DNA from: Candidatus Zixiibacteriota bacterium
GTDB taxonomy: Bacteria; Zixibacteria; MSB-5A5; SM23-73-2
Length of the DNA: 25,007 bases
Direction: 5' to 3'
Assembly: GCA_030615745.1 (NCBI GenBank)
Contig: JAUWYR010000037.1
Location: 1-25,007, forward strand
In this document: positions 1-7,885 of the stretch, one piece after another
Layout of the letters: each line of letters starts with the position of its first letter
How positions within the stretch are numbered: the first letter of the stretch is position 1
Translations under genes and position numbers: made by a program
The notes under the pieces: generated by a model
The model's database searches: none
What the model was told of the DNA's origin: nothing
The model's input: only the letters and a program-made list of their open reading frames with translations

Positions 1-190
1 TTTTAGGACTTTGGATATTACCGGGACGATCAAGTTACCTGAGGGTGTTGAGATGGTTATGCCGGGTGACAATGTTAATATGGATGTTGAGTTGATATCC
101 CCGATAGCCTTGGAGAAGGAGTTACGTTTTGCTATAAGGGAGGGAGGAAAGACAGTAGGAGCTGGAGTTGTAACTGAGATAATAGAATAG
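1..190 (+). CDS. tuf: Elongation factor Tu, C-terminal fragment
   Basis: This is the last 62 codons of EF-Tu, the GTPase that delivers aminoacyl-tRNA to the ribosome; the gene begins before the window. Reading from base 2, the peptide runs [15 protein letters not shown] and ends with the family signature [17 protein letters not shown] and a TAG stop. This is beta-barrel domain 3, which contacts tRNA and EF-Ts. Its position directly upstream of rpsJ matches the str-to-S10 junction of many bacteria (rpsL-rpsG-fusA-tuf-rpsJ), so the unseen upstream sequence is probably the str operon. The identification is very secure; only the N-terminal domains are outside the window. Confidence 0.97.
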   Translation, partial: FRTLDITGTIKLPEGVEMVMPGDNVNMDVELISPIALEKELRFAIREGGKTVGAGVVTEIIE

Positions 191-348
191 ATGCAAGATC
201 AACGGATGGAATGGATTGAGAGAAGATGGGTTGGAGTATAAAGAATAGTTGCGGATTGAGATTTTTGGAAACCAACAAATTTAAGGATTAAATAGTATAT
301 AAAACGTATACTTTTTAAGATTTTTGGCAAAAAATTTGAAGTGAATAG
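191..348 (+). other. Spacer between tuf and rpsJ
   Basis: This is 158 bp of AT-rich sequence without a gene. It contains a weak inverted repeat, AGTATA (294-299) and TATACT (307-312), followed by five T residues. It could be a feeble terminator or attenuator between the str and S10 clusters, but the stem is only six A/T-rich pairs. No convincing -35/-10 pair was seen. Nothing else is supported here. Confidence 0.4.
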
Positions 349-657
349 ATGAACGGACAGAAGATAAGAATATGGCTTAAGGCTTACGATCACTACTCTT
401 TGGATAAGTCTACCAAGGAGATAGTCAGGACCGTTACCAGAACCGGTGCTAAGGTCTCAGGTCCGGTTCCTTTGCCTACTAAAAGGACATTATACACCGT
501 TTTGAGGTCGCCTCATGCGGATAAAAAGTCGAGGGAACAATTTGAGACCCGAATCCATAAAAGACTTATCGATATATATGATTCAACTCCGCAGACTGTT
601 GACGCTTTGATGAAGCTTGACCTTCCAGCAGGTGTGGATGTTGAGATTAAAGTTTAG
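349..657 (+). CDS. rpsJ: 30S ribosomal protein S10
   Basis: S10 is a 30S head protein that also serves as NusE in transcription antitermination. The 102-residue product has the full-length S10 fold signature: [15 protein letters not shown] at the N-terminus, then [19 protein letters not shown], then [16 protein letters not shown], ending in a [12 protein letters not shown] tail. The length matches the family (about 102). It is the first gene of the S10 cluster, 158 bp after tuf. The ATG at 349 has only a weak ribosome-binding site (GAAGTG). The TAG stop is followed at once by the heptad repeat array that precedes rplC. Confidence 0.98.
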   Translation: MNGQKIRIWLKAYDHYSLDKSTKEIVRTVTRTGAKVSGPVPLPTKRTLYTVLRSPHADKKSREQFETRIHKRLIDIYDSTPQTVDALMKLDLPAGVDVEIKV

Positions 658-660
658 GAG

Positions 661-695
661 TAGGTGATAGGTGATAGGTAATAGGTGGTAGGTAT
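661..695 (+). repeat. Heptanucleotide tandem array, five units (TAGGTGA type)
   Basis: There are five perfectly phased 7-nt units: TAGGTGA, TAGGTGA, TAGGTAA, TAGGTGG, TAGGTAT. They start three bases after the rpsJ stop and the last unit runs into the rplC ATG at 694. Each unit starts with TAG, so consecutive units put stop codons in all three forward frames. The AGGTGA/AGGTGG part also resembles a Shine-Dalgarno core, so the array probably supplies the rplC ribosome-binding site. Comparable arrays lie at 15180 and 21553. Confidence 0.85.
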
Positions 696-1335
696 GGAAG
701 GAATAATTGGAAGAAAGATTGGAATGACAAGGATTTTTAATTCAGAGGGTGAGGTTGTTCCTGCAACTGTGATTGAGGCTGGCCCCTGTTACGTGGTTCA
801 GGTAAAGACTAAGGATAAGGACGGGTATGAAGCGGTTCAATTGGGTTTCGGAGAGAAAAGGAAGTCACTTTTTAATAAGCCGATTTCTGGTCATTTTACA
901 AAAGCTAAAATTGATCCGAAAAGATTTTTAAAAGAGATGAAATCTAAAGACATTGAGAAACTTAAGTTGGGTCAAAAGATAAAAGTTAATATATTCTTTG
1001 TTGGGGAGAAGGTGGATGTTACTGGAATCTCTAAGGGTTTGGGTTTTCAAGGAAGTGTGAGAAGATATGGATTTAAAGGTGGACCTAAAAGCCATGGTCA
1101 ATCGGATAGAGAAAGGGCACCTGGTTCGATTGGAGCAAGCTCTTTTCCTTCGAGAGTATGGAAAGGTCAAAAGATGGCTGGAAGAATGGGAGGAGAGATA
1201 GTAACTATCAAAAACTTAGAGATAGTTGAGGTGGATGAAAAGAGAAATCTTTTGGTGGTCAAAGGCGCTGTTCCCGGAAAGAAAAATTCTTTTCTCACAA
1301 TGAGAAAATCTAAAAAGGCGAGTTTGATTACATGA
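694..1335 (+). CDS. rplC: 50S ribosomal protein L3
   Basis: L3 is an early-assembling 50S protein whose central loop reaches the peptidyl-transferase centre. The 213-residue product starts MEGIIGRKIGMTRIF, a typical L3 N-terminus. It carries the conserved GGPKSHGQSD and RAPGSIGASSFPSRVWKG stretch, with the Gln (in GHGQ/SHGQ context) that is methylated in other bacteria. A GTG at 685 would add three residues, but ATG 694 matches the family start and lies about six bases after the AGGTGG at 683-688. The stop overlaps the rplD start by ATGA, which implies translational coupling. Confidence 0.97.
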   Translation: MEGIIGRKIGMTRIFNSEGEVVPATVIEAGPCYVVQVKTKDKDGYEAVQLGFGEKRKSLFNKPISGHFTKAKIDPKRFLKEMKSKDIEKLKLGQKIKVNIFFVGEKVDVTGISKGLGFQGSVRRYGFKGGPKSHGQSDRERAPGSIGASSFPSRVWKGQKMAGRMGGEIVTIKNLEIVEVDEKRNLLVVKGAVPGKKNSFLTMRKSKKASLIT

Positions 1336-1961
1336 TAGAAGTTGATCTTTATAACCAAGAAGGCAAAAGGATCGATAAGTTCGAGCTGAAAGAGAAAATA
1401 TTTGCTCAGCCAATCAAGGGTGATTTGCTTTCCTTTTATGTGAAGGCTTATTTTGCTAATCAACGTCAGGGGACAGCGAAAAAGAAAAGCAGGTCAGAGG
1501 TTAGGGGAGGAGGAGCAAAACCATGGAGGCAGAAAGGGACTGGCAGGGCTCGTGCTGGAACTATCAGATCCCCTATCTGGGTTGGTGGAGGAAGAGCTTT
1601 CCCCCCCTTGGTAAGAGATTTTTCTATAAAGATACCCCCAAAAGTAAAAAGGTCTTTATTGTTCTCAGGCTTTTCAGCTAAGGCTAAGAAGAAAAAAATT
1701 AAGATAATAGAAGATCTTTCTTTGAAGGAACCGAAGACAAAAAAAATTTACGACCTACTTAAAAATCTCGGATTAGACAATTCCAAATGTCTGTTTTTAT
1801 CAGATGGGAAAAACGAAGCTTTGTCTAAGTCCTGTAGAAATATAAAAAATCTGGTTTATAAATCTGCAGTGCTTGTTAATCCTTATGATCTTTTGAACTG
1901 TGAGTGTCTGATTATGACTAAGGGTGCTTTACAGAAAGTAGAGGAGGTGTTTTGTAGATGA
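1332..1961 (+). CDS. rplD: 50S ribosomal protein L4
   Basis: L4 binds 23S rRNA and lines the exit tunnel; in some bacteria it also represses its own S10 operon. The 209-residue protein shows the L4 hallmark loop RQGTAKKKSRSEVRGGGAKPWRQKGTGRARAGTIRSP split over residues about 45-80, followed by GGGRAFPP. The C-terminal domain ends VEEVFCR. The ATG lies in an ATGA overlap with rplC, and no separate ribosome-binding site is visible, so coupling is expected. No S10-leader hairpin of the E. coli type was recognised, so autoregulation by L4 cannot be claimed. Confidence 0.97.
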   Translation: MIEVDLYNQEGKRIDKFELKEKIFAQPIKGDLLSFYVKAYFANQRQGTAKKKSRSEVRGGGAKPWRQKGTGRARAGTIRSPIWVGGGRAFPPLVRDFSIKIPPKVKRSLLFSGFSAKAKKKKIKIIEDLSLKEPKTKKIYDLLKNLGLDNSKCLFLSDGKNEALSKSCRNIKNLVYKSAVLVNPYDLLNCECLIMTKGALQKVEEVFCR

Positions 1962-2248
1962 GGCCGGTGCAGGATATTTTGAAATTAGCTTTGCTCACAG
2001 AAAAGGGGACAAAATTAAAGGAGAAGGAGAATAAGTATTTTTTTGCAGTAAATAAAAAAGCCACAAAACTTGAGATAAAAAAAGCTGTTGAGGAAAAATT
2101 CAAGGTGAGAGTGAAAAGGGTCACCACAATGAATATGTGGGGTAAGACCAAAAGAATGGGTCGGTTTGAAGGGAAAAGACCCAATTGGAAAAAGGCGATT
2201 GTTCAACTTTTTCCAGGTGAAACAATTGAGCTTTTTGAGGCAGTTTAA
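1958..2248 (+). CDS. rplW: 50S ribosomal protein L23
   Basis: L23 sits at the tunnel exit and is the docking site for trigger factor and SRP. The 96 residues fit the family. Conserved features are the N-terminal ILKLALLTEKGT segment, the NKKATKLEIKKAVEEKFKV helix with the following VKRVTTMNMWGK strand, and the RFEGKRPNWKKAIVQL end. The start overlaps the rplD stop (ATGA) and is preceded by a GAGGAGGTG ribosome-binding site within the rplD 3' end, so it may be read both by coupling and independently. Confidence 0.97.
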   Translation: MRPVQDILKLALLTEKGTKLKEKENKYFFAVNKKATKLEIKKAVEEKFKVRVKRVTTMNMWGKTKRMGRFEGKRPNWKKAIVQLFPGETIELFEAV

Positions 2249-2272
2249 AAACTTAAAGAAAGGTTGATATCA

Positions 2273-3094
2273 GTGGGATTGAAACAATTTAAACCAACCA
2301 CTCCCGGCACGAGATGGAAAACTGTCTCCACTTTTGAGGATATAGACAAAAAGAAACCAGAGAAAAACTTGACAGTTTCTATCCACAAAAAAGGAGGTCG
2401 AAATAATCAGGGAAGAATCTGTGTGAGACATAGAGGAGGCGGACATAAAAGGCTTTACCGGATAATTGATTTCAAAAGGGACAAATTGAATATCCCAGCG
2501 AAAGTAAAAGCTATAGAATATGACCCTAATCGGTCCGCAAGGATAGCTCTTTTGCATTATGCTGATGGCGAGAAAAGATATATTCTGGCCCCTTTAGGAT
2601 TAAATTTAGAGGATGTTTTGATGGCTGGTGAGAGTGTTGAGATTAAGCCGGGTAATGCTATGCCTTTGGCAAGGATTCCATTAGGGACAATGATTCACAA
2701 CATTGAGCTTAAAAAAGGAAAAGGTGCTCAAATCGCTCGGAGCGCAGGAGCCTTAACTCAACTTGTGGCTAAGGAGGGTGATTATGGTCATGTTAGGCTA
2801 CCATCCGGCGAGATCAGGTTGGTAAGATTGGAATGTTATGCCACTATCGGACAGGTTGGGAATTTAGATCATGAGAACATATCATTAGGAAAAGCTGGTA
2901 GGTCAAGATGGTTGGGTAGAAGGCCAAAGGTGAGAGGGGTGGCACAAAATCCAGTTGACCATCCTATGGGAGGAGGAGAAGGAAAATCCTCTGGTGGAAG
3001 ACATCCAACCACTCCCTGGGGAAAGGCAACTAAAGGTAAGAAGACGCGAAGGAAAAAACTTTCGGATAAATTGATCATTAAAAGGAGGAAGTAA
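2273..3094 (+). CDS. rplB: 50S ribosomal protein L2
   Basis: L2 is a core 50S protein needed for subunit joining and peptidyl-transferase activity. The 273-residue product begins [18 protein letters not shown], the standard L2 opening. It contains the RNA-binding [17 protein letters not shown] block and the C-terminal catalytic-region signature [17 protein letters not shown] with the conserved His. A TTG at 2264 would extend it by three residues but directly abuts the AAAGAAAGG ribosome-binding site at 2255-2263. GTG 2273 has a nine-base spacing and matches the family, so it is preferred. Confidence 0.96.
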   Translation: MGLKQFKPTTPGTRWKTVSTFEDIDKKKPEKNLTVSIHKKGGRNNQGRICVRHRGGGHKRLYRIIDFKRDKLNIPAKVKAIEYDPNRSARIALLHYADGEKRYILAPLGLNLEDVLMAGESVEIKPGNAMPLARIPLGTMIHNIELKKGKGAQIARSAGALTQLVAKEGDYGHVRLPSGEIRLVRLECYATIGQVGNLDHENISLGKAGRSRWLGRRPKVRGVAQNPVDHPMGGGEGKSSGGRHPTTPWGKATKGKKTRRKKLSDKLIIKRRK

Positions 3095-3097
3095 AGT

Positions 3098-3385
3098 ATG
3101 GCCAGATCTTTGAAAAAAGGACCATTTGTGGATCAGCATCTTTTGAAAAAAATCATGGCTTTAAACCAGTCAGGAGAGAAAAAGGTGATAAAGAGCTGGT
3201 CCAGAAGGTCGACTATAACTCCTGATTTTGTTGGTCATACTATTGCTATACATAATGGAAACAAATTCATTCCAGTTTATATAACTGAGAACATGGTGGG
3301 TCATAAATTAGGTGAGTTCTCACCTACAAGAATCTTCAGGGGTCATTCCGGAAAGATCACTGAGAGATCCACTACTTTAAAATAG
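3098..3385 (+). CDS. rpsS: 30S ribosomal protein S19
   Basis: S19 lies in the 30S head and contacts A-site tRNA through bridge B1a. The 95-residue sequence starts [18 protein letters not shown] and carries the family signature [41 protein letters not shown] (given here only as the known S19 core, residues about 30-75), then [10 protein letters not shown]. An AGGAGG site in the rplB 3' end precedes the ATG. It is three bases downstream of rplB, as in the canonical S10 order. Confidence 0.97.
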   Translation: MARSLKKGPFVDQHLLKKIMALNQSGEKKVIKSWSRRSTITPDFVGHTIAIHNGNKFIPVYITENMVGHKLGEFSPTRIFRGHSGKITERSTTLK

Positions 3386-3397
3386 ATTGAGGATTTT

Positions 3398-3763
3398 ATG
3401 GAGGCAATTGCTAAAGCAAAATTTTTAAGGATGTCAGCTCGCAAGCTTAGGAGAGTTGCTGATCTTATTCGCGGTAAGAATGTTGAGGAGGCTTTGAATA
3501 TCCTGACGTTTTGCCCAAAAAGAGCTGCAACTCCCTTGGAGAAAACTTTGAGGTCTGCGACCGCTAATGCATTATCAGTTGAGGGAACAGCGAAATTGAA
3601 GGCTGAGGGCCTCTGGGTGGATAAGATATTTGTGGATGGAGGTCCAATTATGAAAAGGATTAGACCTGCTGCAATGGGTAGAGCTTTCAGGATAAGAAAA
3701 AGGACAAGTCATATTACCATTGTGGTCTCAGATAGAGCTGAAGAAGAAGTAAAGGAGGAATGA
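3398..3763 (+). CDS. rplV: 50S ribosomal protein L22
   Basis: L22 lines the narrow part of the exit tunnel; its beta-hairpin tip is a macrolide-resistance site in other species. The 121 residues include the N-terminal [23 protein letters not shown] motif (residues about 4-27). The extended hairpin region is [25 protein letters not shown] and is followed by [13 protein letters not shown]. The acidic C-terminal tail (EEEVKEE) overlaps the AAAGGAGG ribosome-binding site used by rpsC. No insertion or deletion is visible in the hairpin. Confidence 0.97.
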   Translation: MEAIAKAKFLRMSARKLRRVADLIRGKNVEEALNILTFCPKRAATPLEKTLRSATANALSVEGTAKLKAEGLWVDKIFVDGGPIMKRIRPAAMGRAFRIRKRTSHITIVVSDRAEEEVKEE

Positions 3764-3764
3764 T

Positions 3765-4466
3765 TTGGGACAGAAGACTAATCCCATAGGCTTAAGGATT
3801 GGAATTAACCGAACTTGGTTCTCCAAATGGTTCTCATCAAAGAACTTCTCAAATTTATTGCAAGAGGATTTGATGATCCGAAAATATGTGAATACAAGAC
3901 TGGAACACGCAGGAATTGCGAATTTGGAGATTTTCAGAGCGCCTAAAAAGGTTACTATAGATATCTATACCACCAGGCCGGGGATAGTGATTGGCAGGAA
4001 AGGAGCGGAGGTGGATAGGCTCAAAGAGGAACTTCAGTTCATTGTTAAAAAGGAGATCAACCTTAACATAATTGAGGTCAAAAGACCTGAGCTCTCAGCT
4101 AAGCTTGTTGCGGAGAGTATAGCACGTCAACTTGAGGGAAGGATCTCTTTCAGACGGGCGATGAAGAAAGCCATCGCCTCTGGTATGAAATTGGGAGCAG
4201 AGGGGATTAAGATAGTATGTAAGGGGAGGTTAGCAGGAGCAGAGATAGCCAGAGCAGAAAAATATATGGATGGTAGGGTTCCACTTCACACCCTTCGTGC
4301 GGAAATAGATTATGCTACTGCTACCGCTCACACAACCTATGGAACCATCGGGGTTAAGGTGTGGATCTTTAAAAGAGAGATTTTGGGCAAGGGCGCTTTC
4401 TTGGGTGAGGAAGCTAAAGAAGAGCATACCAGAGAGACTGCAAAAGCTAAAAAAGGAAGATCTTAA
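3765..4466 (+). CDS. rpsC: 30S ribosomal protein S3
   Basis: S3 lies at the mRNA entry tunnel and takes part in helicase activity. The 233-residue protein opens MGQKTNPIGLRIGINRTW. Its N-terminal KH domain carries GIVIGRKGAEVDRLKEEL (residues about 75-92), and the C-terminal S3 domain holds GIKIVCKGRLAGAEIAR and LRAEIDYATATAHTTYGTIGVKVWI. The start is TTG, one base after the rplV stop and six bases after AAAGGAGG (3751-3758). No alternative ATG fits the family N-terminus. The tail is Lys/Glu-rich. Confidence 0.96.
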   Translation: MGQKTNPIGLRIGINRTWFSKWFSSKNFSNLLQEDLMIRKYVNTRLEHAGIANLEIFRAPKKVTIDIYTTRPGIVIGRKGAEVDRLKEELQFIVKKEINLNIIEVKRPELSAKLVAESIARQLEGRISFRRAMKKAIASGMKLGAEGIKIVCKGRLAGAEIARAEKYMDGRVPLHTLRAEIDYATATAHTTYGTIGVKVWIFKREILGKGAFLGEEAKEEHTRETAKAKKGRS

Positions 4467-4481
4467 AAGGAGAAAGTTAAA

Positions 4482-4904
4482 ATGCTCATGCCTAAAAGGG
4501 TTAAATATAGAAAGCAACAGAGAGGAAGACGTAAAGGTAAAGCTATCCGGGGCTCTGAGGTGAATTTCGGAGAATATGGGTTAAAGGCTTTGGAGCCCGC
4601 ATGGTTGACCAATAAGCAAATAGAGGCTGCGAGAGTAGCTTTGACCAGACATATAAAAAGGGGTGGCAAGGTGTGGATTCGCATTTTCCCGGATAAGCCG
4701 GTTACGACAAAGCCTGCTGAGACAAGGATGGGTAAAGGAAAGGGCGCTCCCGAATATTGGGTGGCTGTTGTCAAACCAGGAAGAATACTTTTCGAGTTGG
4801 AGGGGGTTACTCCGGTGGTTGCTAAAGAAGCGCTGAATTTAGCTGCTCATAAACTCCCTATTCGCACTAAACTTGTCACCAGAAAAGAAGGTGTTGGAGG
4901 TTAA
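4482..4904 (+). CDS. rplP: 50S ribosomal protein L16
   Basis: L16 organises the A-site tRNA corridor and binds near the central protuberance. The 140-residue product starts [19 protein letters not shown], matching the usual ML-PKR opening, so ATG 4482 is preferred over ATG 4488. Further family motifs are the central [27 protein letters not shown] block (residues about 48-74) and [23 protein letters not shown]. The conserved Arg in the central block is the residue hydroxylated by YcfD in E. coli; whether that occurs here is unknown. Confidence 0.97.
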   Translation: MLMPKRVKYRKQQRGRRKGKAIRGSEVNFGEYGLKALEPAWLTNKQIEAARVALTRHIKRGGKVWIRIFPDKPVTTKPAETRMGKGKGAPEYWVAVVKPGRILFELEGVTPVVAKEALNLAAHKLPIRTKLVTRKEGVGG

Positions 4905-4905
4905 G

Positions 4906-5136
4906 ATGAAGCCGGTCCAGCTAAGAGAGCTAACCAGAGATGAACTTGTTCAGAAAAAATTAGAAATTGAGGAGGAGTTATTCAACCTGAGGTTACAGAA
5001 AAAGATCAGGCAACTTGATAGTCCTTTAAGACTAAGAATCTTAAGACGTGACATCGCAAGGATTAATACCATTTTGCAGGAGGATGAGCTGGGAATAAGA
5101 CCTTTAGTAACAGTCGAAAAGGAAAAAAAGGAATAA
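4906..5136 (+). CDS. rpmC: 50S ribosomal protein L29
   Basis: L29 is a small helical-hairpin protein at the tunnel exit next to L23. The product is 76 residues, MKPVQLRELTRDELVQK onward, with the family LRLQKKIRQLDSPLRLR helix and a DIARINTILQE second helix. A longer reading frame from 4873 exists, but its extra residues come from the rplP 3' end. The ATG at 4906, one base after the rplP stop, with GTTGGAGG upstream (4891-4901), gives the canonical start. It has a C-terminal tail slightly longer than the usual 65 residues. Confidence 0.95.
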   Translation: MKPVQLRELTRDELVQKKLEIEEELFNLRLQKKIRQLDSPLRLRILRRDIARINTILQEDELGIRPLVTVEKEKKE

Positions 5137-5139
5137 GTT

Positions 5140-5400
5140 ATGGAACAGAGGGGAAAAAGGAAGATAAGAGTTGGAAGGGTGGTTTCAAACAAGATGCAGA
5201 AGACCATCGTGGTTGAAATTGAAAGGCTGGTTAGACATCCAAAATATAAAAAAACCGTTAAAAAGAGATCTAAGCTTTACGTCCACGATCAAGAAAACAT
5301 CTGTAATCCTGGGGATCTTGTGCGGGTAGCTGAAATAAGGCCACTCTCTAAGCTTAAAAGATGGAGATTGGTCGAAAAGATAAAAGAGGTAGGTGAATAA
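5140..5400 (+). CDS. rpsQ: 30S ribosomal protein S17
   Basis: S17 is an OB-fold primary binder of the 16S rRNA 5' domain. The 86-residue protein has the conserved [20 protein letters not shown] (residues about 11-30) and the [19 protein letters not shown] segment, followed by [24 protein letters not shown]. It lies three bases after rpmC and completes the S10 cluster. The upstream AAAAGGAAAAAAAGGAA stretch offers a purine-rich ribosome-binding site. Confidence 0.97.
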   Translation: MEQRGKRKIRVGRVVSNKMQKTIVVEIERLVRHPKYKKTVKKRSKLYVHDQENICNPGDLVRVAEIRPLSKLKRWRLVEKIKEVGE

Positions 5401-5411
5401 AGGAGAGGTGA

Positions 5412-5780
5412 ATGATTCAGGAATTTTCCAAATTGAATGTTGCAGATAACACTGGTGCAAGAAAGGCGCAATGCTTCAGAATTCTGGGTGGCACAAGAAA
5501 AAGGTATGCAAAAATAGGCGATATAATTGTGGTGACAATAAAAGATGCAATTCCAGGTGGACTGGTAAAAAAATCGGACGTCTGCAGAGCGGTTGTAGTG
5601 AGGACTACCAAAGAGACAAGAAGGAAAGATGGTTCTTATGTAAGATTTTCCGATAATGCAGCGGTGATAATAGATGATTTGGGTGAGCCTAAAGGGACCA
5701 GGATTTTTGGACCGGTTGCCCGTGAGCTCAGGGAGAAGGAGTTTATGAAGATAATCTCCTTAGCACCGGAGGTTATCTGA
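5412..5780 (+). CDS. rplN: 50S ribosomal protein L14
   Basis: L14 forms part of intersubunit bridges B5 and B8 and is the binding site of the silencing factor RsfS. The 122 residues are exactly the family length. Signature segments are [21 protein letters not shown], then [19 protein letters not shown], and [28 protein letters not shown]. An AGGAGAGGTG ribosome-binding site precedes the ATG. It starts the spc cluster 11 bp after rpsQ with no visible promoter between them, so S10 and spc are likely co-transcribed. Confidence 0.97.
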   Translation: MIQEFSKLNVADNTGARKAQCFRILGGTRKRYAKIGDIIVVTIKDAIPGGLVKKSDVCRAVVVRTTKETRRKDGSYVRFSDNAAVIIDDLGEPKGTRIFGPVARELREKEFMKIISLAPEVI

Positions 5781-5801
5781 TAAACTGAAAGGTGAATTTA
5801 A

Positions 5802-6125
5802 ATGAAGCTTAAAAAAGGTGATACAATTTTAGTTATCTCAGGTGATGATCGGGGGAAGATGGGGAAGATTCTTAAGGTCTTTCCTGATAAGAGCAGAGTT
5901 ATTGTTGAGGGGGTGAATTTTATAAAAAGGCATACCCGACCCACCACTAAAAATCGAAAAGGTGGTATAATCGAAAAAGAGGGATCGGTGAATTTGACAA
6001 ATTTGATGTTATATTGCACCAAATGCTCATCCCCAACCAGACCGAGCTTTAAAGTCATTGAAGGCGAAAGTGGTGAGGGGAAAACAAAGGTTAGAATTTG
6101 CAGAAAGTGTGGTGAGATTATATAG
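5802..6125 (+). CDS. rplX: 50S ribosomal protein L24, zinc-motif type
   Basis: L24 initiates 50S assembly. The 107-residue product has the N-terminal KOW motif ([19 protein letters not shown], residues about 6-24) and the [14 protein letters not shown] loop. The C-terminal half carries two CxxC pairs, CTKC (about 69-72) and CRKC (about 101-104), the Zn-ribbon arrangement found in many but not all bacterial L24 proteins. The AAAGGTGAATTTAA context places a ribosome-binding site before the ATG. Two bases separate it from rplE. Confidence 0.96.
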   Translation: MKLKKGDTILVISGDDRGKMGKILKVFPDKSRVIVEGVNFIKRHTRPTTKNRKGGIIEKEGSVNLTNLMLYCTKCSSPTRPSFKVIEGESGEGKTKVRICRKCGEII

Positions 6126-6127
6126 AG

Positions 6128-6667
6128 ATGTCAAGGCTAAAGGATTTATACAAAAAAGAGGTTGTTCTGAGCTTGATGAAAAAGTTCGGATATAAGAATG
6201 TAATGGAGGTTCCTCGCCTGGAAAAGATAGTCATTAATATAGGGGTGGGCGATGCTATCCAGAATCTAAAGCTTTTAGATGCTGCGATGGCTGAGCTATC
6301 TATGGTCAGTGGACAAAAACCAATGGTAAGAAGAGCTAAAAAATCTATTTCCAATTTCAAATTGAAGGCTGGTATGCCCATTGGCTGTATGGTGACTTTG
6401 AAAAAAGCCAGAATGTATGAGTTCTTCGACAGACTGGTTAACGTTGCAATACCCCGTGTTAGAGATTTCAGAGGCACATCACCTAAATCTTTTGATGGAA
6501 GGGGAAATTATACCTTAGGGATAAGAGAGCAGATAATCTTCCCGGAAGTTGATTATGATAAAGTGCAAAAGATTAGAGGAATGAATATCTCTATAATTAC
6601 CACTGCTAAAACAGATGAGGAGGCTTACCAGCTTCTTAAAGCTTTAGGTATGCCTTTTAGGAGTTAA
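6128..6667 (+). CDS. rplE: 50S ribosomal protein L5
   Basis: L5 binds 5S rRNA in the central protuberance and contacts P-site tRNA. The 179 residues match the family length. Conserved blocks include [18 protein letters not shown] (residues about 24-41), [38 protein letters not shown] and [18 protein letters not shown]. It follows rplX by two bases and has no strong separate ribosome-binding site, so coupled translation is likely. Confidence 0.97.
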   Translation: MSRLKDLYKKEVVLSLMKKFGYKNVMEVPRLEKIVINIGVGDAIQNLKLLDAAMAELSMVSGQKPMVRRAKKSISNFKLKAGMPIGCMVTLKKARMYEFFDRLVNVAIPRVRDFRGTSPKSFDGRGNYTLGIREQIIFPEVDYDKVQKIRGMNISIITTAKTDEEAYQLLKALGMPFRS

Positions 6668-6695
6668 ACCTGTCCGGAAAGTAAAGGAGTAAGTG

Positions 6696-6881
6696 TTGGC
6701 TAAAAAGTGTCTTGTTGAAAAGTCGAAAAGAAAAAATAAGTTTGAGGTACGAAAGTACAACCGTTGCAAAAGATGTGGAAGGCCGCGGGGATATATGCGC
6801 AAATTTGGGCTTTGTAGGATATGTTTTCGTGAACTTGCTCTGGCTGGTCAGATCCCCGGGGTGGTTAAAGCCAGCTGGTAA
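6696..6881 (+). CDS. rpsN: 30S ribosomal protein S14, type Z
   Basis: S14 lies in the 30S head near S19. This is the short zinc-binding form: 61 residues from the TTG at 6696 ([16 protein letters not shown]...), with CKRC at about 24-27 and CRIC at about 40-43, ending [15 protein letters not shown] at 6693 would add one residue, but the AAAGGAG at 6683-6689 is six bases from the TTG and only three from the GTG. The resulting length equals the classic 61-residue type Z proteins, so TTG is preferred. Confidence 0.95.
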   Translation: MAKKCLVEKSKRKNKFEVRKYNRCKRCGRPRGYMRKFGLCRICFRELALAGQIPGVVKASW

Positions 6882-6913
6882 GACCTTTGGCTTTATTTCA
6901 AAAGGAGCAAAAA

Positions 6914-7312
6914 GTGAGTATGACCGATCCAATAGCAGATATGTTGACTCGCATTAGAAATGCCTGTAAGGCAAAACATAAACATGTGAATGTCCCCAGC
7001 TCTAAATTGAAAAAAGAGATAGCTCGTATTCTGCACGGAAATAGATACATCGCCAATTTTGTTGAGGTGGAGGATAGAAAACAGAATCTTTTAAGAATTT
7101 ATCTTAAATATGATAAACAAAACCGGAGCTTGATTTCAGGCATAGAAAGGATATCAAAACCAGGTTTAAGAATCTATGTTAAAGAAGAAGACCTAAGGCT
7201 TTTCTCAAAAAAGCTTGGGATAACAATACTTTCTACCTCCAGAGGAATTTTGACTGACCAAGAGGCTAGAAAAGTTAAAATTGGGGGAGAGGCAATCTGC
7301 AGGGTCTGGTAA
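6914..7312 (+). CDS. rpsH: 30S ribosomal protein S8
   Basis: S8 binds helix 21 of 16S rRNA and is the autogenous spc regulator in E. coli. From the GTG at 6914 the product is 132 residues, MSMTDPIADMLTRIRNA, an exact family opening, ending ISTSRGILTDQEARKVKIGGEAICRVW with the conserved S-T-S-x-G core. The AAAGGAG at 6901-6907 is six bases from GTG 6914; the longer reading frame from 6887 adds nine residues that no S8 has. The 17-nt context AAAGGAGCAAAAAGTGA recurs exactly at the start of the M14 peptidase gene (16213). Confidence 0.95.
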   Translation: MSMTDPIADMLTRIRNACKAKHKHVNVPSSKLKKEIARILHGNRYIANFVEVEDRKQNLLRIYLKYDKQNRSLISGIERISKPGLRIYVKEEDLRLFSKKLGITILSTSRGILTDQEARKVKIGGEAICRVW

Positions 7313-7326
7313 AAAAGGAGAGAGGT

Positions 7327-7866
7327 TTGTCGAGAGTTGGTAAAAATCCTATTCCAATCCCAAAAGAAGTAAAGGTAGGGATAAAATCGAATAATGAAGT
7401 TATTGTAACTGGTCCTAAGGGAAATTTATCTCGTATGATCCATCCTTCTATTGAGGTGAAGGTGGAGGATAATCAAGTTGTGGTTAAAAGAGCTTCTAAT
7501 TCGAAGTTTCATAAATCTTTGCACGGTTTGTCGAGGATGCTTATCGCCAATATGATCACAGGTATTACTCAGGGATTTAAGAAGGTTTTGACCCTAAGTG
7601 GTATCGGATATAAAGCTGAGCTTTCTGGTAAATTTCTTAACTTGAGCTTGGGTTATTCTCATCCTATTGTATTTTTCCCACCTGATGGAATAAAAATTGA
7701 TGTTGAAAAGCCTACAAAAGTAGTTGTATCAGGAGCAGATAAAGAGTTAGTAGGATTAGTGGCGGCTAAGATAAGGTCCTTTAGACCTCCGGATGTATAT
7801 CGGGGCAAGGGAATAAAATATGAAGATGAGGTGGTGAGGAGAAAAGCTGGCAAGACAGCTACATAA
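7327..7866 (+). CDS. rplF: 50S ribosomal protein L6
   Basis: L6 is located at the factor-binding site near the sarcin-ricin loop. The 179-residue product starts from TTG (MSRVGKNPIPIPKEVKV), preceded by AAAAAAGGAGAGAGG. It shows two tandem L6 repeats: GLSRMLIANMITGITQGFKKVLTLSGIGYKAEL (about 68-100) and the C-terminal GADKELVGLVAAKIRSFRPPDVYRGKGIKYEDEVVRRKAGKTA signature. The stop is followed by a 19-base spacer made almost wholly of a short dispersed repeat unit before rplR. Confidence 0.97.
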   Translation: MSRVGKNPIPIPKEVKVGIKSNNEVIVTGPKGNLSRMIHPSIEVKVEDNQVVVKRASNSKFHKSLHGLSRMLIANMITGITQGFKKVLTLSGIGYKAELSGKFLNLSLGYSHPIVFFPPDGIKIDVEKPTKVVVSGADKELVGLVAAKIRSFRPPDVYRGKGIKYEDEVVRRKAGKTAT

Positions 7867-7884
7867 TCGTTAAGATGCTTCGCA
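7867..7884 (+). repeat. 18-nt dispersed unit in the rplF-rplR spacer
   Basis: The sequence is tcgttaagatgcttcgca, which fills the spacer between the rplF stop and the rplR ATG apart from one T. Its last ten bases (ATGCTTCGCA) are identical to the ends of the units at 22908-22925 and 22981-22998, and to the reverse complement at 15886. The upstream eight bases are divergent. Because no purine-rich Shine-Dalgarno is left in the spacer, the unit apparently replaced the normal start region of rplR. Confidence 0.6.
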
Positions 7885-7885
7885 T

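Noticed and set aside
294-316. Rho-independent terminator between tuf and rpsJ
   Set aside because: The stem is only six A/T-rich pairs and would be very unstable; it may still be a weak signal.
4312-4563. An 83-codon plus-strand frame overlapping rpsC and rplP
   Set aside because: It lies in another frame within two certain ribosomal genes and has no conserved features.
6901-6917. Exact 17-nt match between the rpsH and M14 peptidase start regions
   Set aside because: The shared AAAGGAGCAAAAAGTGA is mostly a strong ribosome-binding site, an A-rich spacer and a GTG, a combination likely to recur; not taken as evidence of homology or regulation.
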